A program made the translations under genes and the position numbers. Under the pieces are notes generated by a model, which saw nothing but the letters and a program-made list of their open reading frames with translations, did no database searches and was not told the DNA's origin. A stretch of DNA of 38,672 nt from the NCBI RefSeq assembly GCF_001428665.1, contig NZ_LMIJ01000027.1, positions 86,373 to 125,044 of the forward strand, read 5' to 3'. This DNA comes from Acidovorax sp. Root219 (GTDB lineage: Bacteria; Pseudomonadota; Gammaproteobacteria; Burkholderiales; Burkholderiaceae_C). Below are positions 18,720 through 29,694 of this stretch, in pieces; position 1 is the stretch's first letter, and every line of letters starts with the position of its first letter.

Positions 18720-18935
18720 ATGGATCAATTCGCCATGACGACAGCACACAGCACCCGTTCTTCGGCCCCCACGCTGGAGCGCGCCGCCAGCCCATCGGGC
18801 CGTGAGCAGGTGCGGGCAGCCGACACACAGGCGGCACGTGCGCCTGCGCATACCGGGCTGACCAACGAAAAACTCGAGTCGATGCTGCTGCGCATGCATG
18901 CGCAGGCGCCAAAGGCCGTCGCAGCAGGGGCCTGA
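18720..18935 (+). CDS. Hypothetical small protein
   Basis: A 71-aa frame (MDQFAMTTAHSTRSSAPTLE ... LTNEKLESMLLRMHAQAPKAVAAGA) has a polar, Ala-rich N-terminal half and one probable helix near the C-terminus. No family is recognised, no Shine-Dalgarno is clear, and an internal ATG at 18735 is an alternative start. It stands alone between the anti-sigma gene and a convergent hydrolase gene. Its coding status is uncertain. Confidence 0.4.
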   Translation: MDQFAMTTAHSTRSSAPTLERAASPSGREQVRAADTQAARAPAHTGLTNEKLESMLLRMHAQAPKAVAAGA

Positions 18936-18941
18936 CGGGAA

Positions 18942-18962
18942 CCCGCTGACGAGGTCAGCGGG
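18942..18962. terminator. Hairpin between convergent genes
   Basis: CCCGCTGAC-GAG-GTCAGCGGG forms a 9-bp perfect stem with a 3-base loop. There is no T-tract on either side, so it is at best a weak or Rho-assisted terminator, or an RNA-stabilising 3' hairpin. Confidence 0.45.
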
Positions 18963-18974
18963 CCACGTTCTGGG

Positions 18975-20102
18975 TCACACCAAGGCTGCCAATGGATGCG
19001 AGTGCGCGGGCCAGGGGCTGGCGAAGAACGGTGCCACCATTGCGGGCGTGACGTCTTCGATGCGTGCGGGGTTCCACTTCGGCGCATGGTCCTTGTCCAC
19101 GGCCAGGGCGCGGATGCCCTCCACCGTTTCGCTCTGGCCGGGGCGCAGGTAAAAGCAGTGGCGCACCATGTCGCGCTCCATGCGCAGGTCGTCGGCCAGG
19201 CCCATGCCGCGCGCGCGGCGGATCTGTTCGAGCACCACGTGCAGCATCAGCGGCGAGCGCTTGCGCAGCGTGGCGACGGTGGCACGCGCCCAGTCGGAAT
19301 CAGCGGCTTCGAGGGCGCGCACGATCTCACCCACGGTGGGCAGCGCGAAGTAGGTATCCGCCTGGGCCAGTTCTGCCGCAACAGCCTGGTTCTTGGGCAG
19401 CAGGCGCGCCACGACAAAGGCCTTGACGGCTTCGGCATCGGCAAACTGCTGCGTGCCCAGGGCTTCCCACACGGGGGCCTGCTGGTCTACCGGGATGCAG
19501 CCATCGGCCAGGTTGCAGGCCACGGCCGCATCGGCACCGATGGTGTCGCCCGTGAGCGCCAGCCATTCGCCCGCGCTGCCGGGGCAGCGGGCCAGGAAGT
19601 AGCCACCACCCACGTCGGGGAACAGGCCGATGGCCGTCTCGGGCATGGCCATCTTCGTGCGCTCGGTCACCACGCGCAGCGCGGCGCCCTGGCTGATGCC
19701 CATGCCCCCGCCCATGACGATGCCGTCCATGAAGGCGATGTAGGGCTTGGCGTAGTTGTGGATCAGGTGGTTGAGGGCGTATTCCTCGGTGAAGAAGTCC
19801 TCGAGCTGCGGGTTGCCCTGGCTGCCGGCCTGGTGCAAAAAGCGGATGTCGCCACCGGCGCAGAAGGCGCCGAAGGGGCCTTCCTTGTTGCTGCCGCGGA
19901 TGGCCACAGCCAGCACTGCATCGTCGTGCTGCCACGCGAGCAGGATGGCCATGAGGTCGCGCACCATGCCCAGCGACAGCGCATTGAGCGCGCGCGGGCG
20001 GTTCAGCGTGATGAAGCCCACCTGGCCGCGCACTTCGCTCAGCACTTCGGCAGCGGCAGCAGGCGCCGCCGTATTGGTTGCAGTCATGGTCGTCTCCGTC
20101 AT
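18975..20102 (-). CDS. Enoyl-CoA hydratase/isomerase family protein, 3-hydroxyisobutyryl-CoA hydrolase type
   Basis: The 375-aa protein belongs to the long crotonase subgroup (ECH_2) that includes 3-hydroxyisobutyryl-CoA hydrolase of valine breakdown. Landmarks are NRPRALNALSLGMVRDL, the oxyanion-hole segments FCAGGDIRFL and GIVMGGGMGIS, and MPETAIGLFPDVGGGYFLARCPG, where the Glu and Asp are the catalytic positions in this subgroup. The C-terminal half (MERDMVRHCFYL, DKDHAPKWNPARIEDV) also matches. The ATG at 20102 overlaps the stop of the upstream transporter by 4 bases; the open frame to 20207 lies within the transporter gene. Substrate is inferred from family only. Confidence 0.88.
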   Translation of the reverse strand: MTETTMTATNTAAPAAAAEVLSEVRGQVGFITLNRPRALNALSLGMVRDLMAILLAWQHDDAVLAVAIRGSNKEGPFGAFCAGGDIRFLHQAGSQGNPQLEDFFTEEYALNHLIHNYAKPYIAFMDGIVMGGGMGISQGAALRVVTERTKMAMPETAIGLFPDVGGGYFLARCPGSAGEWLALTGDTIGADAAVACNLADGCIPVDQQAPVWEALGTQQFADAEAVKAFVVARLLPKNQAVAAELAQADTYFALPTVGEIVRALEAADSDWARATVATLRKRSPLMLHVVLEQIRRARGMGLADDLRMERDMVRHCFYLRPGQSETVEGIRALAVDKDHAPKWNPARIEDVTPAMVAPFFASPWPAHSHPLAALV

Positions 20103-21016
20103 TGTTGTTCCTTGAAAGCCAGTAATTCGTTGAAAACCAGCGCGCCGATCACCAGCGCGCCACCCGTCAGCACGGCGGCGGCGGGCTCTTCGCCCGCACC
20201 CAGCCATGCCAGCAAAATACCAAAGATCACTTCGAGCAGGCTCAGCAGAGCCAGTTCGGGGGCCTTGAGCACCTGTCCGCAGCGCACTGCCAGCACGCAG
20301 GGGATGGCCAATTGCACCACGCCCAGCAGGGCCAGCAGCCCAAGGTCATGCGCCGAGGCCTGGAACGGCAGCGCCAGGGGCAGCGTGGTCAGCACCGATA
20401 TGACCGCCCCCACCAGCACGGCGGGCGCCAGGTCCACCGCATGGCCGTGGCGCTGCGCGTGCTGCACCACCGTCCAGTTGATGGCAGCGGCGACGGGCAC
20501 GCACAAGGCCACCAGCGTGCCCACCACGGGCAGCCCGGCCATTTGCGAGCCGTACATCCAGGCGATACCCAAGCCTGCCACACCGATGGCGGCCCAGGTG
20601 CGCGGGGCGATGCGGTGGCCGATGAACACGCGCGCGAACAGCGCGGTGAGCAGGGGCCCTGCCGCCATGGTGACCAGCACGTTGGCCACCGGCATGAGCA
20701 GAATGGCCACCATGAAGGCGGTGAACATCACGCTCCAGCACAGGCCCGAGATCCACAGCGCCCGCCCGCTCTGGCGCATGGAGGCGAACACCGCGCGCCC
20801 CTGCAGCGCAGGCAGTATGACCAGCAGCGCAGCCAGCGTGAACAGGCTGCGCCAGAAGGTCACCTCGAAGCTGCGCGCCTGCTCCAGGTGGCGCGTGACC
20901 ACGCCGGCGATGGACCACATCAGGGTCACGGCGACCATCAGGGCCACGGCCTTTGAGTGGGTGAGCTTCACCGGGTTACCGCCATCGCCTGCATCCTCGT
21001 CCATAAGCAGCCCCAT
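20099..21016 (-). CDS. EamA/DMT-family transporter
   Basis: The 305-aa protein is a ten-helix drug/metabolite exporter. It has two EamA halves: the first from ALMVAVTLMWSIAGVVTRHL to about residue 150, the second from VVGTLVALCVPVAAAINWTV to VIGALVFNELLAF. Substrate cannot be inferred. The start may be the ATG at 21016 or the one at 21004; neither has a strong Shine-Dalgarno. It is translationally coupled to the CoA hydrolase gene, which may hint at an amino-acid-related cargo, though this is weak inference. Confidence 0.88.
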   Translation of the reverse strand: MGLLMDEDAGDGGNPVKLTHSKAVALMVAVTLMWSIAGVVTRHLEQARSFEVTFWRSLFTLAALLVILPALQGRAVFASMRQSGRALWISGLCWSVMFTAFMVAILLMPVANVLVTMAAGPLLTALFARVFIGHRIAPRTWAAIGVAGLGIAWMYGSQMAGLPVVGTLVALCVPVAAAINWTVVQHAQRHGHAVDLAPAVLVGAVISVLTTLPLALPFQASAHDLGLLALLGVVQLAIPCVLAVRCGQVLKAPELALLSLLEVIFGILLAWLGAGEEPAAAVLTGGALVIGALVFNELLAFKEQQ

Positions 21017-21090
21017 GCAACGCGCCCAGCCCGAAGGCCTGGGCGCAGCGACGGCGCCGAAAGAGTTCTTTTAACCGCTCTTGACGACAA

Positions 21091-21122
21091 AAGGGCCACA
21101 GCATGGTGACTGTGGCCCTTTG
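21091..21122 (-). terminator. Intrinsic terminator downstream of typA
   Basis: A 12-bp perfect stem AAAGGGCCACAG / CTGTGGCCCTTT encloses an 8-base loop. On the minus strand it is followed by a short T-run, so it ends the typA-side transcript before the transporter gene. Confidence 0.85.
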
Positions 21123-21184
21123 GCAAGCCTTTCAGCCTGGTGTCGTCATTCCCCTCTCCAGCAAGGATAGGGAACGCCGCGCGA

Positions 21185-23005
21185 TCAGCGGCCCGCGCGC
21201 TTGCGGTCGCTTTCCTTCAGGTGGCGCTTGCGGATGCGGATGGACTTGGGCGTGATTTCGACCAGTTCGTCGTCTTCGATGAATTCCACGGCGTATTCGA
21301 GCGTGGCATCGATGGGCGGCGTGATCTTGATCGCGTCTTCCTTGCCGGACACGCGGAAGTTGGTCAACTGCTTGGTACGCGTGGCGTTCACCACCAGGTC
21401 GTTGTCGCGGCTGTGGATGCCGACGATCATGCCTTCGTACACGGGATCGTTGGCCTTGACGAACATGCGGCCACGGTCGTCGAGCTTGCCCAGGGCGTAG
21501 GTGAAGATTTCACCGTCGTCCATGGAGATCAGCACACCGTTCTTGCGGCCGCCGATGTCGCCCTTGTGCGGCTCGTAGCTGTCGAAGATGTTGCTGATGA
21601 GGCCCGAGCCACGCGTCAGGTTCAGGAATTCGTTGGTGAAGCCGATCAGGCCCCGCGCAGGAATGCGGTACTCCAGGCGCACGCGGCCACGGCCGTCCGG
21701 CTCCATGTTCACCAGCTCGCCCTTGCGCTCGCCCAGCGCCTGCATCACGCCGCCCTGGTGGCCTTCTTCGATGTCGGCCGTCACCAGTTCGATAGGCTCG
21801 TGCTTTTCGCCGTTCACGTCGCGGAACACGACGCGGGGCTTGGACACGGCCATTTCGTAGCCTTCGCGGCGCATGTTTTCGAGCAGGATGGTCAGGTGCA
21901 ATTCACCACGGCCCATCACTTCGAAGATGCCTTCTTCGTCGGTTTCCTTCACGCGCAGGGCGACGTTGTGCTGCAGTTCCTTTTGCAGGCGGTCCCAGAT
22001 CTGGCGGCTGGTCACGAACTTGCCTTCGCGGCCGGCCAGTGGCGAGGTGTTCACGCAGAAGTTCATGGTCAGCGTGGGCTCGTCCACCTTGAGCATGGGC
22101 AGCGGCGCGGGGTTGGCAGGGTCGGTGATGGTCACGCCGATGCCGATGTCTTCGATGCCGTTGATCAGCACGATGTCGCCGGGGCCGGCCGAAGGCGTCT
22201 GCATGCGATCGAGACCCTGGAAGGTCAGCACCTGGTTGACGCGGCCCTTGACGGCCTTGCCATCGGGGCCTTCCATGACGACCACGTCCATCATGGGCTT
22301 GATGGTGCCCTGGCTGATGCGGCCCACGCCGATGCGGCCCACGAAGGTGGAGAAGTCCAGCGCCGAGATCTGCAGCTGCAGCGGAGCGGCCGGGTCACCC
22401 GTGTTCGGGGGAACGTGGCTCAGGATGGTGTTGAACAGGGCCGACATGTCGGGGCCCCACTGCTCGCCAGGAGCGCCTTCCACCAGCGACGACCAGCCGT
22501 TGATGCCCGAGGCATACACCACGGGGAAGTCGAGTTGCTCATCGGTGGCACCGAGCTTGTCGAACAGGTCGAACGCGGCGTTCACGACCTTGTCGGGGTT
22601 GGCACCGGGCTTGTCCACCTTGTTCACCACCAGGATGGGGCGCAGGCCCAGGGCCAGGGCCTTCTTGGTCACGAAACGCGTCTGGGGCATGGGGCCCTCT
22701 TGCGCGTCGATCAGCAGCACCACGCTGTCGACCATGGACAGGGCACGCTCCACTTCACCGCCGAAGTCCGCGTGACCAGGGGTATCCACGATGTTGATGT
22801 GGGTGCCTTCCCAGCTCACGGCGCAGTTCTTGGCCAGAATCGTGATGCCACGCTCTTTTTCAATCGCGTTGTTGTCCATCACGGTGTCGACGACCTTTTC
22901 GTGGTCGGCGAAGGTGCCGGACTGGCGCAGCAATTGGTCCACCATGGTGGTCTTGCCATGGTCAACGTGGGCGATGATGGCGATGTTGCGGATCTGTTTA
23001 GTCAT
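21185..23005 (-). CDS. typA: Ribosome-associated GTPase TypA/BipA
   Basis: This translational GTPase is involved in 50S assembly and stress adaptation. The 606-aa protein has G1 AHVDHGKTT (residues 12-20), [14 protein letters not shown], and NKVDKPGA (G4). EF-G-like domains III and V follow, as does the BipA-specific C-terminal domain ([39 protein letters not shown]). It ends in the basic [17 protein letters not shown]. The start ATG overlaps the truB stop by 4 bases. Confidence 0.97.
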   Translation of the reverse strand: MTKQIRNIAIIAHVDHGKTTMVDQLLRQSGTFADHEKVVDTVMDNNAIEKERGITILAKNCAVSWEGTHINIVDTPGHADFGGEVERALSMVDSVVLLIDAQEGPMPQTRFVTKKALALGLRPILVVNKVDKPGANPDKVVNAAFDLFDKLGATDEQLDFPVVYASGINGWSSLVEGAPGEQWGPDMSALFNTILSHVPPNTGDPAAPLQLQISALDFSTFVGRIGVGRISQGTIKPMMDVVVMEGPDGKAVKGRVNQVLTFQGLDRMQTPSAGPGDIVLINGIEDIGIGVTITDPANPAPLPMLKVDEPTLTMNFCVNTSPLAGREGKFVTSRQIWDRLQKELQHNVALRVKETDEEGIFEVMGRGELHLTILLENMRREGYEMAVSKPRVVFRDVNGEKHEPIELVTADIEEGHQGGVMQALGERKGELVNMEPDGRGRVRLEYRIPARGLIGFTNEFLNLTRGSGLISNIFDSYEPHKGDIGGRKNGVLISMDDGEIFTYALGKLDDRGRMFVKANDPVYEGMIVGIHSRDNDLVVNATRTKQLTNFRVSGKEDAIKITPPIDATLEYAVEFIEDDELVEITPKSIRIRKRHLKESDRKRAGR

Positions 23006-23994
23006 AGTTTTTCCAATGTGCCGCTGGCTTGCAGGTGCGGCGTACCTTCCAAAATTTGTTGAATTTCCAGCGGACTCAGGAGCCTGTCGGGCACCAGCTC
23101 CCCGCCCACGATGTGGCCCACCCCCAGCAGCGCCGGGGGATTGTCGCCAAACACCGCCACGGCCCCGGCATCGGGCCAGGTGCCTCGGCGGCGTACGCCC
23201 GACAGGAAGCGAGCAGCATTCTCGCTGTCCAGCGTGACACGCACGTGTTGCGCCAGCAGGGACTCGGGCGGCTCCAGCTGCGCCAGGCGCGCCCCCTCCT
23301 CCATGGCTTCGAGCTGCGCCAGCGTGACACAGCGCTCCACCCCGATACCCCCGGTATCGATGCGGCGCAAAAAGGTAAGGTGGGCACCGAAACCCAGCGC
23401 CGCGCCCACATCCTCACCCAGCGTGCGGATGTAGGTGCCTTTGCTGCACTGCACCACCATTTTAACGGCGATGGCATCCGGATTGTCCGCCAGCAGCGTG
23501 AGGGAAAGCGAATGGATCACCACGTCGCGTGCGGGCCGGTCCACCTCGATGCCGGCGCGCGCGTATTCGTACAGGGCCTTGCCGTCCTTCTTGAGGGCGC
23601 TGTACATCGGCGGCACCTGCTGGAGGGGGCCGGTGAACTGCAGCTGCACGGCGGCCAGGCGCTCGGGCGTGAGCTCGGCCAGCACCACGGGGCGGCGTTC
23701 GATCACGTCGCCCTCGGCATCGCCGGTGGTGGTGGTCACGCCCAGCAGGGCCACGGCCTCATAGGTCTTGGGGGCATCGAGCTGCAACTGGCTGAACTTG
23801 GTGGCCGCGCCAAAGCACAGCGGCAGCACGCCGCTGGCCAGCGGATCAAGCGTGCCGGTATGGCCCGCTTTTTCGGCGCGCAGCAGCCATTTGGCCTTTT
23901 GCAAGGCGTCGTTGCTCGACAGGCCGAGCGGTTTGTCCAGCAGCAACACCCCATGCACAGGGCGCCGCTGCACCCTGGTGCGAGGCGAGTGCAT
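23002..23994 (-). CDS. truB: tRNA pseudouridine(55) synthase
   Basis: It isomerises U55 in the T-loop of tRNAs. The 330-aa protein shows [19 protein letters not shown] and [17 protein letters not shown] with the catalytic Asp at residue 50, then [19 protein letters not shown], and [17 protein letters not shown]. The C-terminal part corresponds to the PUA-like region. It is 3 bases from rbfA and overlaps typA, within the rimP-nusA-infB-rbfA-truB-typA cluster. Confidence 0.97.
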   Translation of the reverse strand: MHSPRTRVQRRPVHGVLLLDKPLGLSSNDALQKAKWLLRAEKAGHTGTLDPLASGVLPLCFGAATKFSQLQLDAPKTYEAVALLGVTTTTGDAEGDVIERRPVVLAELTPERLAAVQLQFTGPLQQVPPMYSALKKDGKALYEYARAGIEVDRPARDVVIHSLSLTLLADNPDAIAVKMVVQCSKGTYIRTLGEDVGAALGFGAHLTFLRRIDTGGIGVERCVTLAQLEAMEEGARLAQLEPPESLLAQHVRVTLDSENAARFLSGVRRRGTWPDAGAVAVFGDNPPALLGVGHIVGGELVPDRLLSPLEIQQILEGTPHLQASGTLEKL

Positions 23995-23997
23995 GGA

Positions 23998-24372
23998 CTA
24001 CTCCTCTTGGGCGCGCGAAGAGACGGCCTTGGCGATCAAGGCGTTCATGTCGGCCGCACGCTCGGAGGTGCGGTCGTACACGAAGTGCAGCGTGGGCACC
24101 GTGTGGATGTGCAGGCGCTTGAACAGGCCGTTGCGCAGGAACCCAGCCGCCTGGTTGAGCGCCGCCTGTGTTTCCACAGGGTCGCCCACCAGCAGGCTGA
24201 AGAACACCTTGGCGTGCGCGTAGTCGGGAGTCACCTCCACACCCTGCAGCGTCACCATGCCCACGCGCGGGTCTTTCAACTCGCGCGCGATCAGCTCCGT
24301 CAGATCGCGCTGGATCTGATCGGCGACCTTGAAGGCGCGGTTCGGGGTGGAGGACTTCTTCTTCGCAGCCAT
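23998..24372 (-). CDS. rbfA: Ribosome-binding factor A
   Basis: This KH-fold factor acts in late 30S maturation and cold adaptation. The 124-aa protein has [45 protein letters not shown] and the conserved [12 protein letters not shown]. It is 3 bases downstream of infB and 3 bases upstream of truB, so the three are a single unit. Confidence 0.96.
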   Translation of the reverse strand: MAAKKKSSTPNRAFKVADQIQRDLTELIARELKDPRVGMVTLQGVEVTPDYAHAKVFFSLLVGDPVETQAALNQAAGFLRNGLFKRLHIHTVPTLHFVYDRTSERAADMNALIAKAVSSRAQEE

Positions 24373-24375
24373 CGT

Positions 24376-27249
24376 TTACAGCGTCCGCGCGATTTCCTTG
24401 ATATCAAAGAATTCGAGTTGATCGCCTTCCTTGATGTCGTTGTAGTTCTTGAGCTTGATACCGCACTCGAAGCCTTCCTTGACTTCCTTGACGTCGTCCT
24501 TGAGGCGCTTGACCGAGTCGACTTCGCCCGTGTAGACCACCACGTTGTCGCGCAGCAGGCGGAAGCGTGCATTGCGATGGACCATGCCCGAGGTGATGTA
24601 CGAACCGGCAATCGTACCGATCTTGGTCGCCACGAACACCGTGCGGATCTCGGCCGTACCGATGATCTCTTCGCGCTGCTCGGGAGCCAGCATGCCCGAC
24701 ATGGCCACGCGCAACTCGTCCACAGCGTCATAGATGATGCTGTAGTAGTGCAGATCGACGCCATTGCTCTCGGCCAGCTTGCGTGCACCGGCATCGGCAC
24801 GCACGTTGAAACCGATCACGATGGCCTTGGAGGCGATCGCCAGGTTGATGTCCGACTCGCTGATGGCGCCCACTGCGGCGTACACCAGCTGCACCTTGAC
24901 CTCGTCGGTCGAGAGCTTGAGCAGCGACTGCGACAGCGCTTCCTGCGAACCCTGCACGTCGGACTTGACGATGATGGGCAGCATCTTCACTTCGCCTGCC
25001 GTCATGTCGGCAAACATGTTCTCGAGCTTCGCAGCCTGCTGCTTGGCCAGCTTGGTGTTGCGGAACTTGCCGGCACGGTAGGTGGCGATTTCGCGGGCAC
25101 GGCGTTCGTCCGTAAGCACCATGAATTCGTCGCCAGCCTGGGGCACTTCGGTCAGACCCTGGATTTCCACCGGGATCGATGGGCCTGCGGTCTTGGCGGT
25201 CTTGCCGTTTTCGTCCAGCATGGCGCGCACGCGGCCGTAGGTCTGGCCTGCAAGCACCACATCGCCGACCTTGAGCGTACCGGACTGCACCAGCACCGTG
25301 GCCACAGGGCCGCGGCCCTTGTCCAGTTGGGCTTCGATCACCAGGCCCTTGGCCAGCGAGTCGACCGGTGCCTTCAGCTCCAGCACTTCGGCCTGCAGCA
25401 GCACCTGTTCGAGCAGGTCGTCGATGCCCTGGCCGGTCTTGGCCGACACCGAGACGAATGGCGACTCGCCACCGTACTCTTCAGGCACGACGGACTCGAC
25501 CACCAGCTCCTGCTTGACGCGATCGGCGTTGGCATCGGGCTTGTCGATCTTGTTGACCGCCACCACGATGGGAACACCAGCCGCCTTGGCGTGCTTGATG
25601 GCTTCCTTGGTCTGGGGCATGACACCGTCGTCCGCTGCTACCACCAGGATCACGATGTCGGTGGCCTGTGCACCACGGGCACGCATGGCGGTGAACGCCT
25701 CGTGGCCAGGGGTGTCCAGGAACGAGATCATGCCGCGCGGCGTTTCCACGTGGTAGGCACCGATGTGCTGCGTGATGCCGCCGGCTTCGCCCGAGGCGAC
25801 CTTGGCACGGCGGATGTAGTCGAGCAGCGAGGTCTTGCCATGGTCCACGTGGCCCATGACGGTGACCACAGGTGCGCGTGGCAGCAGTTCGACGTCCTTT
25901 TGCAAGGTGTCGTCGTCGGTGAAGGCTTCCGGGTCGTCCAGAGCCGCCACCACGGCCTTGTGGCCCATTTCTTCCACCATGATCATGGCGGTGTCCTGGT
26001 CCAGCGGCTGGTTGATGGTGACCATCTGGCCCATCTTCATCAGGGCCTTGATGACTTCGTTGGCCTTGATCGACATCTTGTGCGCCAGCTCTGCCACCGT
26101 GATGGTTTCGGGCACGTGCACTTCGATGATGCGCGCCTCCACCGGAGCGGATTGCTGGTGGTGGTCGTCACGGTGGTCGCGGTCATTGCCACGGCGGCCA
26201 CGCGGGCCTCCGCGCCAGTTGTTGCGCCCCACGCCCCCGCTGCTGTCGCCGCGGGTCTTGATTTCCTTCTTCTTGGCCGTGTCGCCCGCCCAGCTGGAGG
26301 ACAGCTTGGCCGACTTCACTTCCTTGCCGGCGGCCGCGCCAGGCGCTGCCGCCGTGGCAGGTGCGCCAGGGCGTGCCGGACCGGTGCCCGTGCCCACTGC
26401 GGGCTTGTGCAGCGTGCCCTTCTTGGCATCGCCAGCCAGCGCGGGCTTGGCCACGGGCTTGGGTTCTTCGGGCTTCTTGGCCACCATGACCGCCTTCTTG
26501 GGCGTGGCCATCATGGAGCGGATGGCGGCTGCCTCGGCTTCGGCCTTGCGGCGGCGTGCGTCGAGGTCGGCGGCGCGGGCCACTTCCTCGTCGGAGCGGG
26601 CCTTGGACTCGGCTGCAGCCTTTTCACGGGCTTCGGTCTGGGCAGCGTTGCGTGCGGCGGCCTCGGCGGCCTGCTCACGTGTGGCTTCCTGCTTGACGGC
26701 AGAGGCCTGGGCTTTCTTTTCGGCTTCCTGGGCAGCGTAGGCGGCAGCGCGCTCTTCGGCTTCGCGCTCGCGCTGTTCGCGGGCTTCGCGCTCGGCACGC
26801 TTTTCGGCGAGTTCGGTTTCCTGGCGGCGGATCAGCTCGGCCTGACGGCGTGCTTCTTCCTCGCGGCGCGTCAGCTCGAGCTCTTCGCTCGAGATCGGTG
26901 TCTCTTCCACCACGGCGTCTTCGGACTCGGCAGAGCCCTCCACGCCATCATCGCGCTTGATGAAGGTGCGCTTCTTGCGCACTTCCACCTGGATCGTGCG
27001 CGCCTTGCCCGTGGCATCGGCCTGCTTGATCTCGCTGGTGGACTTCTTCGTCAACGTGATCTTCTTGCGGTCGACCGCGGCGGTGCCGTGGCTGTTTTGC
27101 AGGTACACGAGCAGCTTTTGCTTGTCGGACTCGGTCAACGCGTCCGACGGGGCGGCCTTGCCCACGCCGGCAGCCTTGAGCTGGTCGAGCAGGGTTTCAG
27201 GCGATTTTTTGAGTTCGGTTGCAAACTCGGCGACAGTATTACTGGACAT
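24376..27249 (-). CDS. infB: Translation initiation factor IF-2
   Basis: This GTPase delivers initiator tRNA to the 30S subunit and promotes subunit joining. The 957-aa protein starts with an IF2-N domain ([20 protein letters not shown]). A long Ala/Glu/Lys/Arg-rich low-complexity region follows (about 100-350), with a Gly-rich [17 protein letters not shown] patch. The second IF2-N segment ([20 protein letters not shown]) precedes the G domain with [15 protein letters not shown] (about 464-478), [15 protein letters not shown] and NKIDKPDAN. Domains II to C2 complete it. The size matches other Burkholderiales IF-2 proteins. Internal starts for short isoforms are possible but not obvious. Confidence 0.97.
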   Translation of the reverse strand: MSSNTVAEFATELKKSPETLLDQLKAAGVGKAAPSDALTESDKQKLLVYLQNSHGTAAVDRKKITLTKKSTSEIKQADATGKARTIQVEVRKKRTFIKRDDGVEGSAESEDAVVEETPISSEELELTRREEEARRQAELIRRQETELAEKRAEREAREQREREAEERAAAYAAQEAEKKAQASAVKQEATREQAAEAAARNAAQTEAREKAAAESKARSDEEVARAADLDARRRKAEAEAAAIRSMMATPKKAVMVAKKPEEPKPVAKPALAGDAKKGTLHKPAVGTGTGPARPGAPATAAAPGAAAGKEVKSAKLSSSWAGDTAKKKEIKTRGDSSGGVGRNNWRGGPRGRRGNDRDHRDDHHQQSAPVEARIIEVHVPETITVAELAHKMSIKANEVIKALMKMGQMVTINQPLDQDTAMIMVEEMGHKAVVAALDDPEAFTDDDTLQKDVELLPRAPVVTVMGHVDHGKTSLLDYIRRAKVASGEAGGITQHIGAYHVETPRGMISFLDTPGHEAFTAMRARGAQATDIVILVVAADDGVMPQTKEAIKHAKAAGVPIVVAVNKIDKPDANADRVKQELVVESVVPEEYGGESPFVSVSAKTGQGIDDLLEQVLLQAEVLELKAPVDSLAKGLVIEAQLDKGRGPVATVLVQSGTLKVGDVVLAGQTYGRVRAMLDENGKTAKTAGPSIPVEIQGLTEVPQAGDEFMVLTDERRAREIATYRAGKFRNTKLAKQQAAKLENMFADMTAGEVKMLPIIVKSDVQGSQEALSQSLLKLSTDEVKVQLVYAAVGAISESDINLAIASKAIVIGFNVRADAGARKLAESNGVDLHYYSIIYDAVDELRVAMSGMLAPEQREEIIGTAEIRTVFVATKIGTIAGSYITSGMVHRNARFRLLRDNVVVYTGEVDSVKRLKDDVKEVKEGFECGIKLKNYNDIKEGDQLEFFDIKEIARTL

Positions 27250-27273
27250 ATGTGGTTCGTGCCTCCCTGACCC

Positions 27274-28761
27274 TTACTCTTGCTGCCCCGCGAACCAGTG
27301 TTCGCGCGCCTTCATGATCAAGGCTTTGGCATCGTCTGCAGACTGTCCGGTCAGGTCGGTCAGCTCATCAATGGCCAGATCGGCCAGGTCGTCACGTGTG
27401 TGCACACCGCCTTCGGCCAATTTTGCAATCAGCTCCGGGGTCAGGCCTTCGAGGTCGCGCAGGTCCTGGGAGACCTCTTCCACGCTTTCCTCACGGGCGA
27501 TTTCCATGGTGAGCAGCGCATCCTTGGCACGGGCACGCAGCTCATTGACGGTGTCTTCGTCGAAGCTTTCGATTTCCAGCATTTCCTGCAGCGGCACATA
27601 GGCCACTTCTTCCAGGCTGGCGAAACCTTCGGAGATCAGGATGTCGGCGATTTCCTCGTCCACATCGAGCTTTTCCATGAACAGCTTGCGGGCCGTGTCG
27701 GACTCGTTGGCCTGCTTTTGCGCCGACTCGGCGGCGTCCATGATGTTGATCTTCCAGCCGGTCAGGTCGGACGCCAGGCGCACGTTCTGACCACCGCGGC
27801 CGATGGCGATGGCGAGGTTTTCCTCGTCCACCACCACGTCCATGGCGTGCTTTTCTTCATCGACCACGATGGAGGAGACGTTGGCCGGGGCCAGCGCACC
27901 AATCACGAACTGGGCCGGGTCTTCGGACCACAGCACGATGTCCACGCGCTCGCCGGCGAGCTCGTTGGTCACCGCATTCACGCGGGTGCCGCGCACGCCG
28001 ACGCAGGTGCCGATGGGGTCCACGCGCTTGTCGTGCGAGAGCACGGCGATCTTGGCGCGCGAACCGGAGTCACGGGCGCAGCTCTTGATCTCCAGCAGGC
28101 CCTGTTCGATCTCGGGCACTTCCTGGCGGAACAGCTCGATCATGAACTCGGGCGCCGAGCGCGACAGGATGATGGGCGCGCCGCGCAGCGTCAGGTCCAC
28201 TTCCATGATCATGGCGCGCACACGGTCACCGCTGCGCAGGTTTTCCTTGGAGATCATCTCGCTGCGGCGCAGGCGGCCTTCCACCCGGCCGGACTCGACG
28301 ATGATGTCGCCCTTGTCCATGCGCTTGACGGTGCCGGTGAAGATGCGCTCGCCGCGCGACATGAAGTCGTTGAGCAGCATTTCGCGCTCCGCGTCGCGGA
28401 TCTTCTGCAGGATGACCTGCTTGGCTGCCATGGCGCCGATGCGGCCGATGGGCACGGATTCGACGCCTTCTTCGATGTACTCGCCGACTTCGATGTCGGC
28501 AATGCGATCTTTCGCATCCATCAGCAGTTCTTCGGCTTCCGGGTTCTGCAGGCCTGCATCGTCAGGCACCACCAGCCAGCGGCGGAAAGTCTCATAGTTG
28601 CCGCTGTCGCGATCGACGGACACGCGAATGTCCACCTCGCCCTGGTACAGCTTCTTGGTAGCCTGGGCCAGGGCCGACTCCACGGCGCCCAGGACCACGT
28701 CCAGCTCCACGTTCTTTTCGCGCGAAATGGCCTCAACCAACATCAACAATTCGCGATTCAT
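27274..28761 (-). CDS. nusA: Transcription termination/antitermination protein NusA
   Basis: It binds RNA polymerase and modulates pausing, termination and antitermination. The 495-aa protein has the N-terminal polymerase-binding domain ([20 protein letters not shown]...), an S1 domain (about 135-200; [19 protein letters not shown]), two KH domains ([40 protein letters not shown]), and two C-terminal acidic HhH repeats. It lies 24 bases upstream of infB and 88 bases downstream of rimP. Confidence 0.97.
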   Translation of the reverse strand: MNRELLMLVEAISREKNVELDVVLGAVESALAQATKKLYQGEVDIRVSVDRDSGNYETFRRWLVVPDDAGLQNPEAEELLMDAKDRIADIEVGEYIEEGVESVPIGRIGAMAAKQVILQKIRDAEREMLLNDFMSRGERIFTGTVKRMDKGDIIVESGRVEGRLRRSEMISKENLRSGDRVRAMIMEVDLTLRGAPIILSRSAPEFMIELFRQEVPEIEQGLLEIKSCARDSGSRAKIAVLSHDKRVDPIGTCVGVRGTRVNAVTNELAGERVDIVLWSEDPAQFVIGALAPANVSSIVVDEEKHAMDVVVDEENLAIAIGRGGQNVRLASDLTGWKINIMDAAESAQKQANESDTARKLFMEKLDVDEEIADILISEGFASLEEVAYVPLQEMLEIESFDEDTVNELRARAKDALLTMEIAREESVEEVSQDLRDLEGLTPELIAKLAEGGVHTRDDLADLAIDELTDLTGQSADDAKALIMKAREHWFAGQQE

Positions 28762-28849
28762 GCGACGACTCTCCTAGTTCAATCACCCGATAAGCAAAGG
28801 CTGCACGCGGCGGCCATCTGCCCAATTCATTCAGCAGCCTGCTTGCAAC

Positions 28850-29443
28850 TCAGGCGGGCTCGGCCCCTGGCTTGTTGCTGCGCCCCTTGAAATCGACAAT
28901 GGGCGCCAGACGGACTTCCCGTGTTTCATCCAGGGTGAAGCCCAGCGCCTGCAACGGGGCGGGCACGCGCTTCTTGCTGATTCTTTGACCCGGCTTGACA
29001 GCGGGCTCTTCGCTCCAGACGATCTGCCAACCCCCTGCCTCGGCCCGCTCCAGCGTGCCGCGAAATTTCTTGCGCGTGGCATTCACCTGCCCCGCTCCTG
29101 CCGCGCCGATGGGCGCCCTCAATGTGATGTCGATGATCGAGCCTTCGAAACGCACGAAGTCCTGCTCGTGGCGCAAGGGTCGATCGATTCCGGGAGAAGA
29201 CACTTCCAGGCGCTTGTATTCAACGCCATCGACCTCCAGCGCAAACTGCAGCTGGCGGGTGACCTTCTCGCAATCTTCGACCGTGACGTACTGCTCTACG
29301 GCCGGCGCGGGCGCATCGGCGGCAGGCTGTACCCAGGGCAAGTCGATGGTGATGCGCAGCAGACCACCAGCGGAGCGTTCGATCTCCACCAGGTCATACC
29401 CCAGGCCAATCACAATTTGTTCAACGACTTGCTGCAGTGCCAC
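28850..29443 (-). CDS. rimP: Ribosome maturation factor RimP
   Basis: It is needed for 30S assembly. The 197-aa protein begins MALQQVVEQIVIGLGYDLVEIERS and contains YVTVEDCEKVTRQLQFALEVDGVEYKRLEVSSPGIDRPLRHEQDF, the signature of the family, followed by the Sm-like C-terminal domain. A Burkholderiales-type Pro/Ala insert (QPAADAPAPAVE) is present in the N-terminal domain. It heads the rimP-nusA-infB cluster and is preceded by the promoter and hairpin at 29512-29594. Confidence 0.96.
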   Translation of the reverse strand: MALQQVVEQIVIGLGYDLVEIERSAGGLLRITIDLPWVQPAADAPAPAVEQYVTVEDCEKVTRQLQFALEVDGVEYKRLEVSSPGIDRPLRHEQDFVRFEGSIIDITLRAPIGAAGAGQVNATRKKFRGTLERAEAGGWQIVWSEEPAVKPGQRISKKRVPAPLQALGFTLDETREVRLAPIVDFKGRSNKPGAEPA

Positions 29444-29511
29444 GTGTTCTATTCAATCCCGGAAAAACAAAAAACCCGATAACCCCCAGAGGCTTCGAGC
29501 TCCAAAAGCAA

Positions 29512-29555
29512 ACGACCAAAAAAAACGGGCGGTTGGTACCCGCCCGCTTGGTCGT
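29512..29555 (-). terminator. Nested hairpin with intrinsic-terminator core upstream of rimP
   Basis: The core stem CGGGCGG (29526-29532) / CCGCCCG (29540-29546) with a 7-base loop is followed on the minus strand by eight T residues, a textbook terminator. An outer 8-bp stem ACGACCAA (29512-29519) / TTGGTCGT (29548-29555) encloses core and T-tract. It could end the transcript of the SNF2 gene or attenuate a promoter lying just upstream. Confidence 0.85.
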
Positions 29556-29564
29556 GAGAAACGT

Positions 29565-29594
29565 ATTGTAGCCCGTAAAGCGTTGATTTGCCAA
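29565..29594 (-). promoter_or_regulatory. Candidate sigma70 promoter upstream of rimP
   Basis: Minus-strand TTGGCA (29594-29589), an 18-base spacer and TACAAT (29570-29565) resemble sigma70 elements. Transcription would start near 29558, right at the base of the hairpin at 29512-29555. The position between the SNF2 gene stop and rimP supports a promoter for the rimP-nusA-infB cluster. Confidence 0.55.
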
Positions 29595-29694
29595 GACGCG
29601 GGGCCACGAGCACGCCGCAAACACCCTGCATGTGCGGCAGAACAACGCCCGGCGCGGGTTTGCGCGGAAAAACGCCTTTGCCAGCCCCTGTTGG

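Noticed and set aside
23029..27270. 1413-aa plus-strand open frame
   Set aside because: It lies antisense to truB, rbfA and infB. The His/Val/Leu/Gly-rich composition is typical of the complement of a GC-rich gene.
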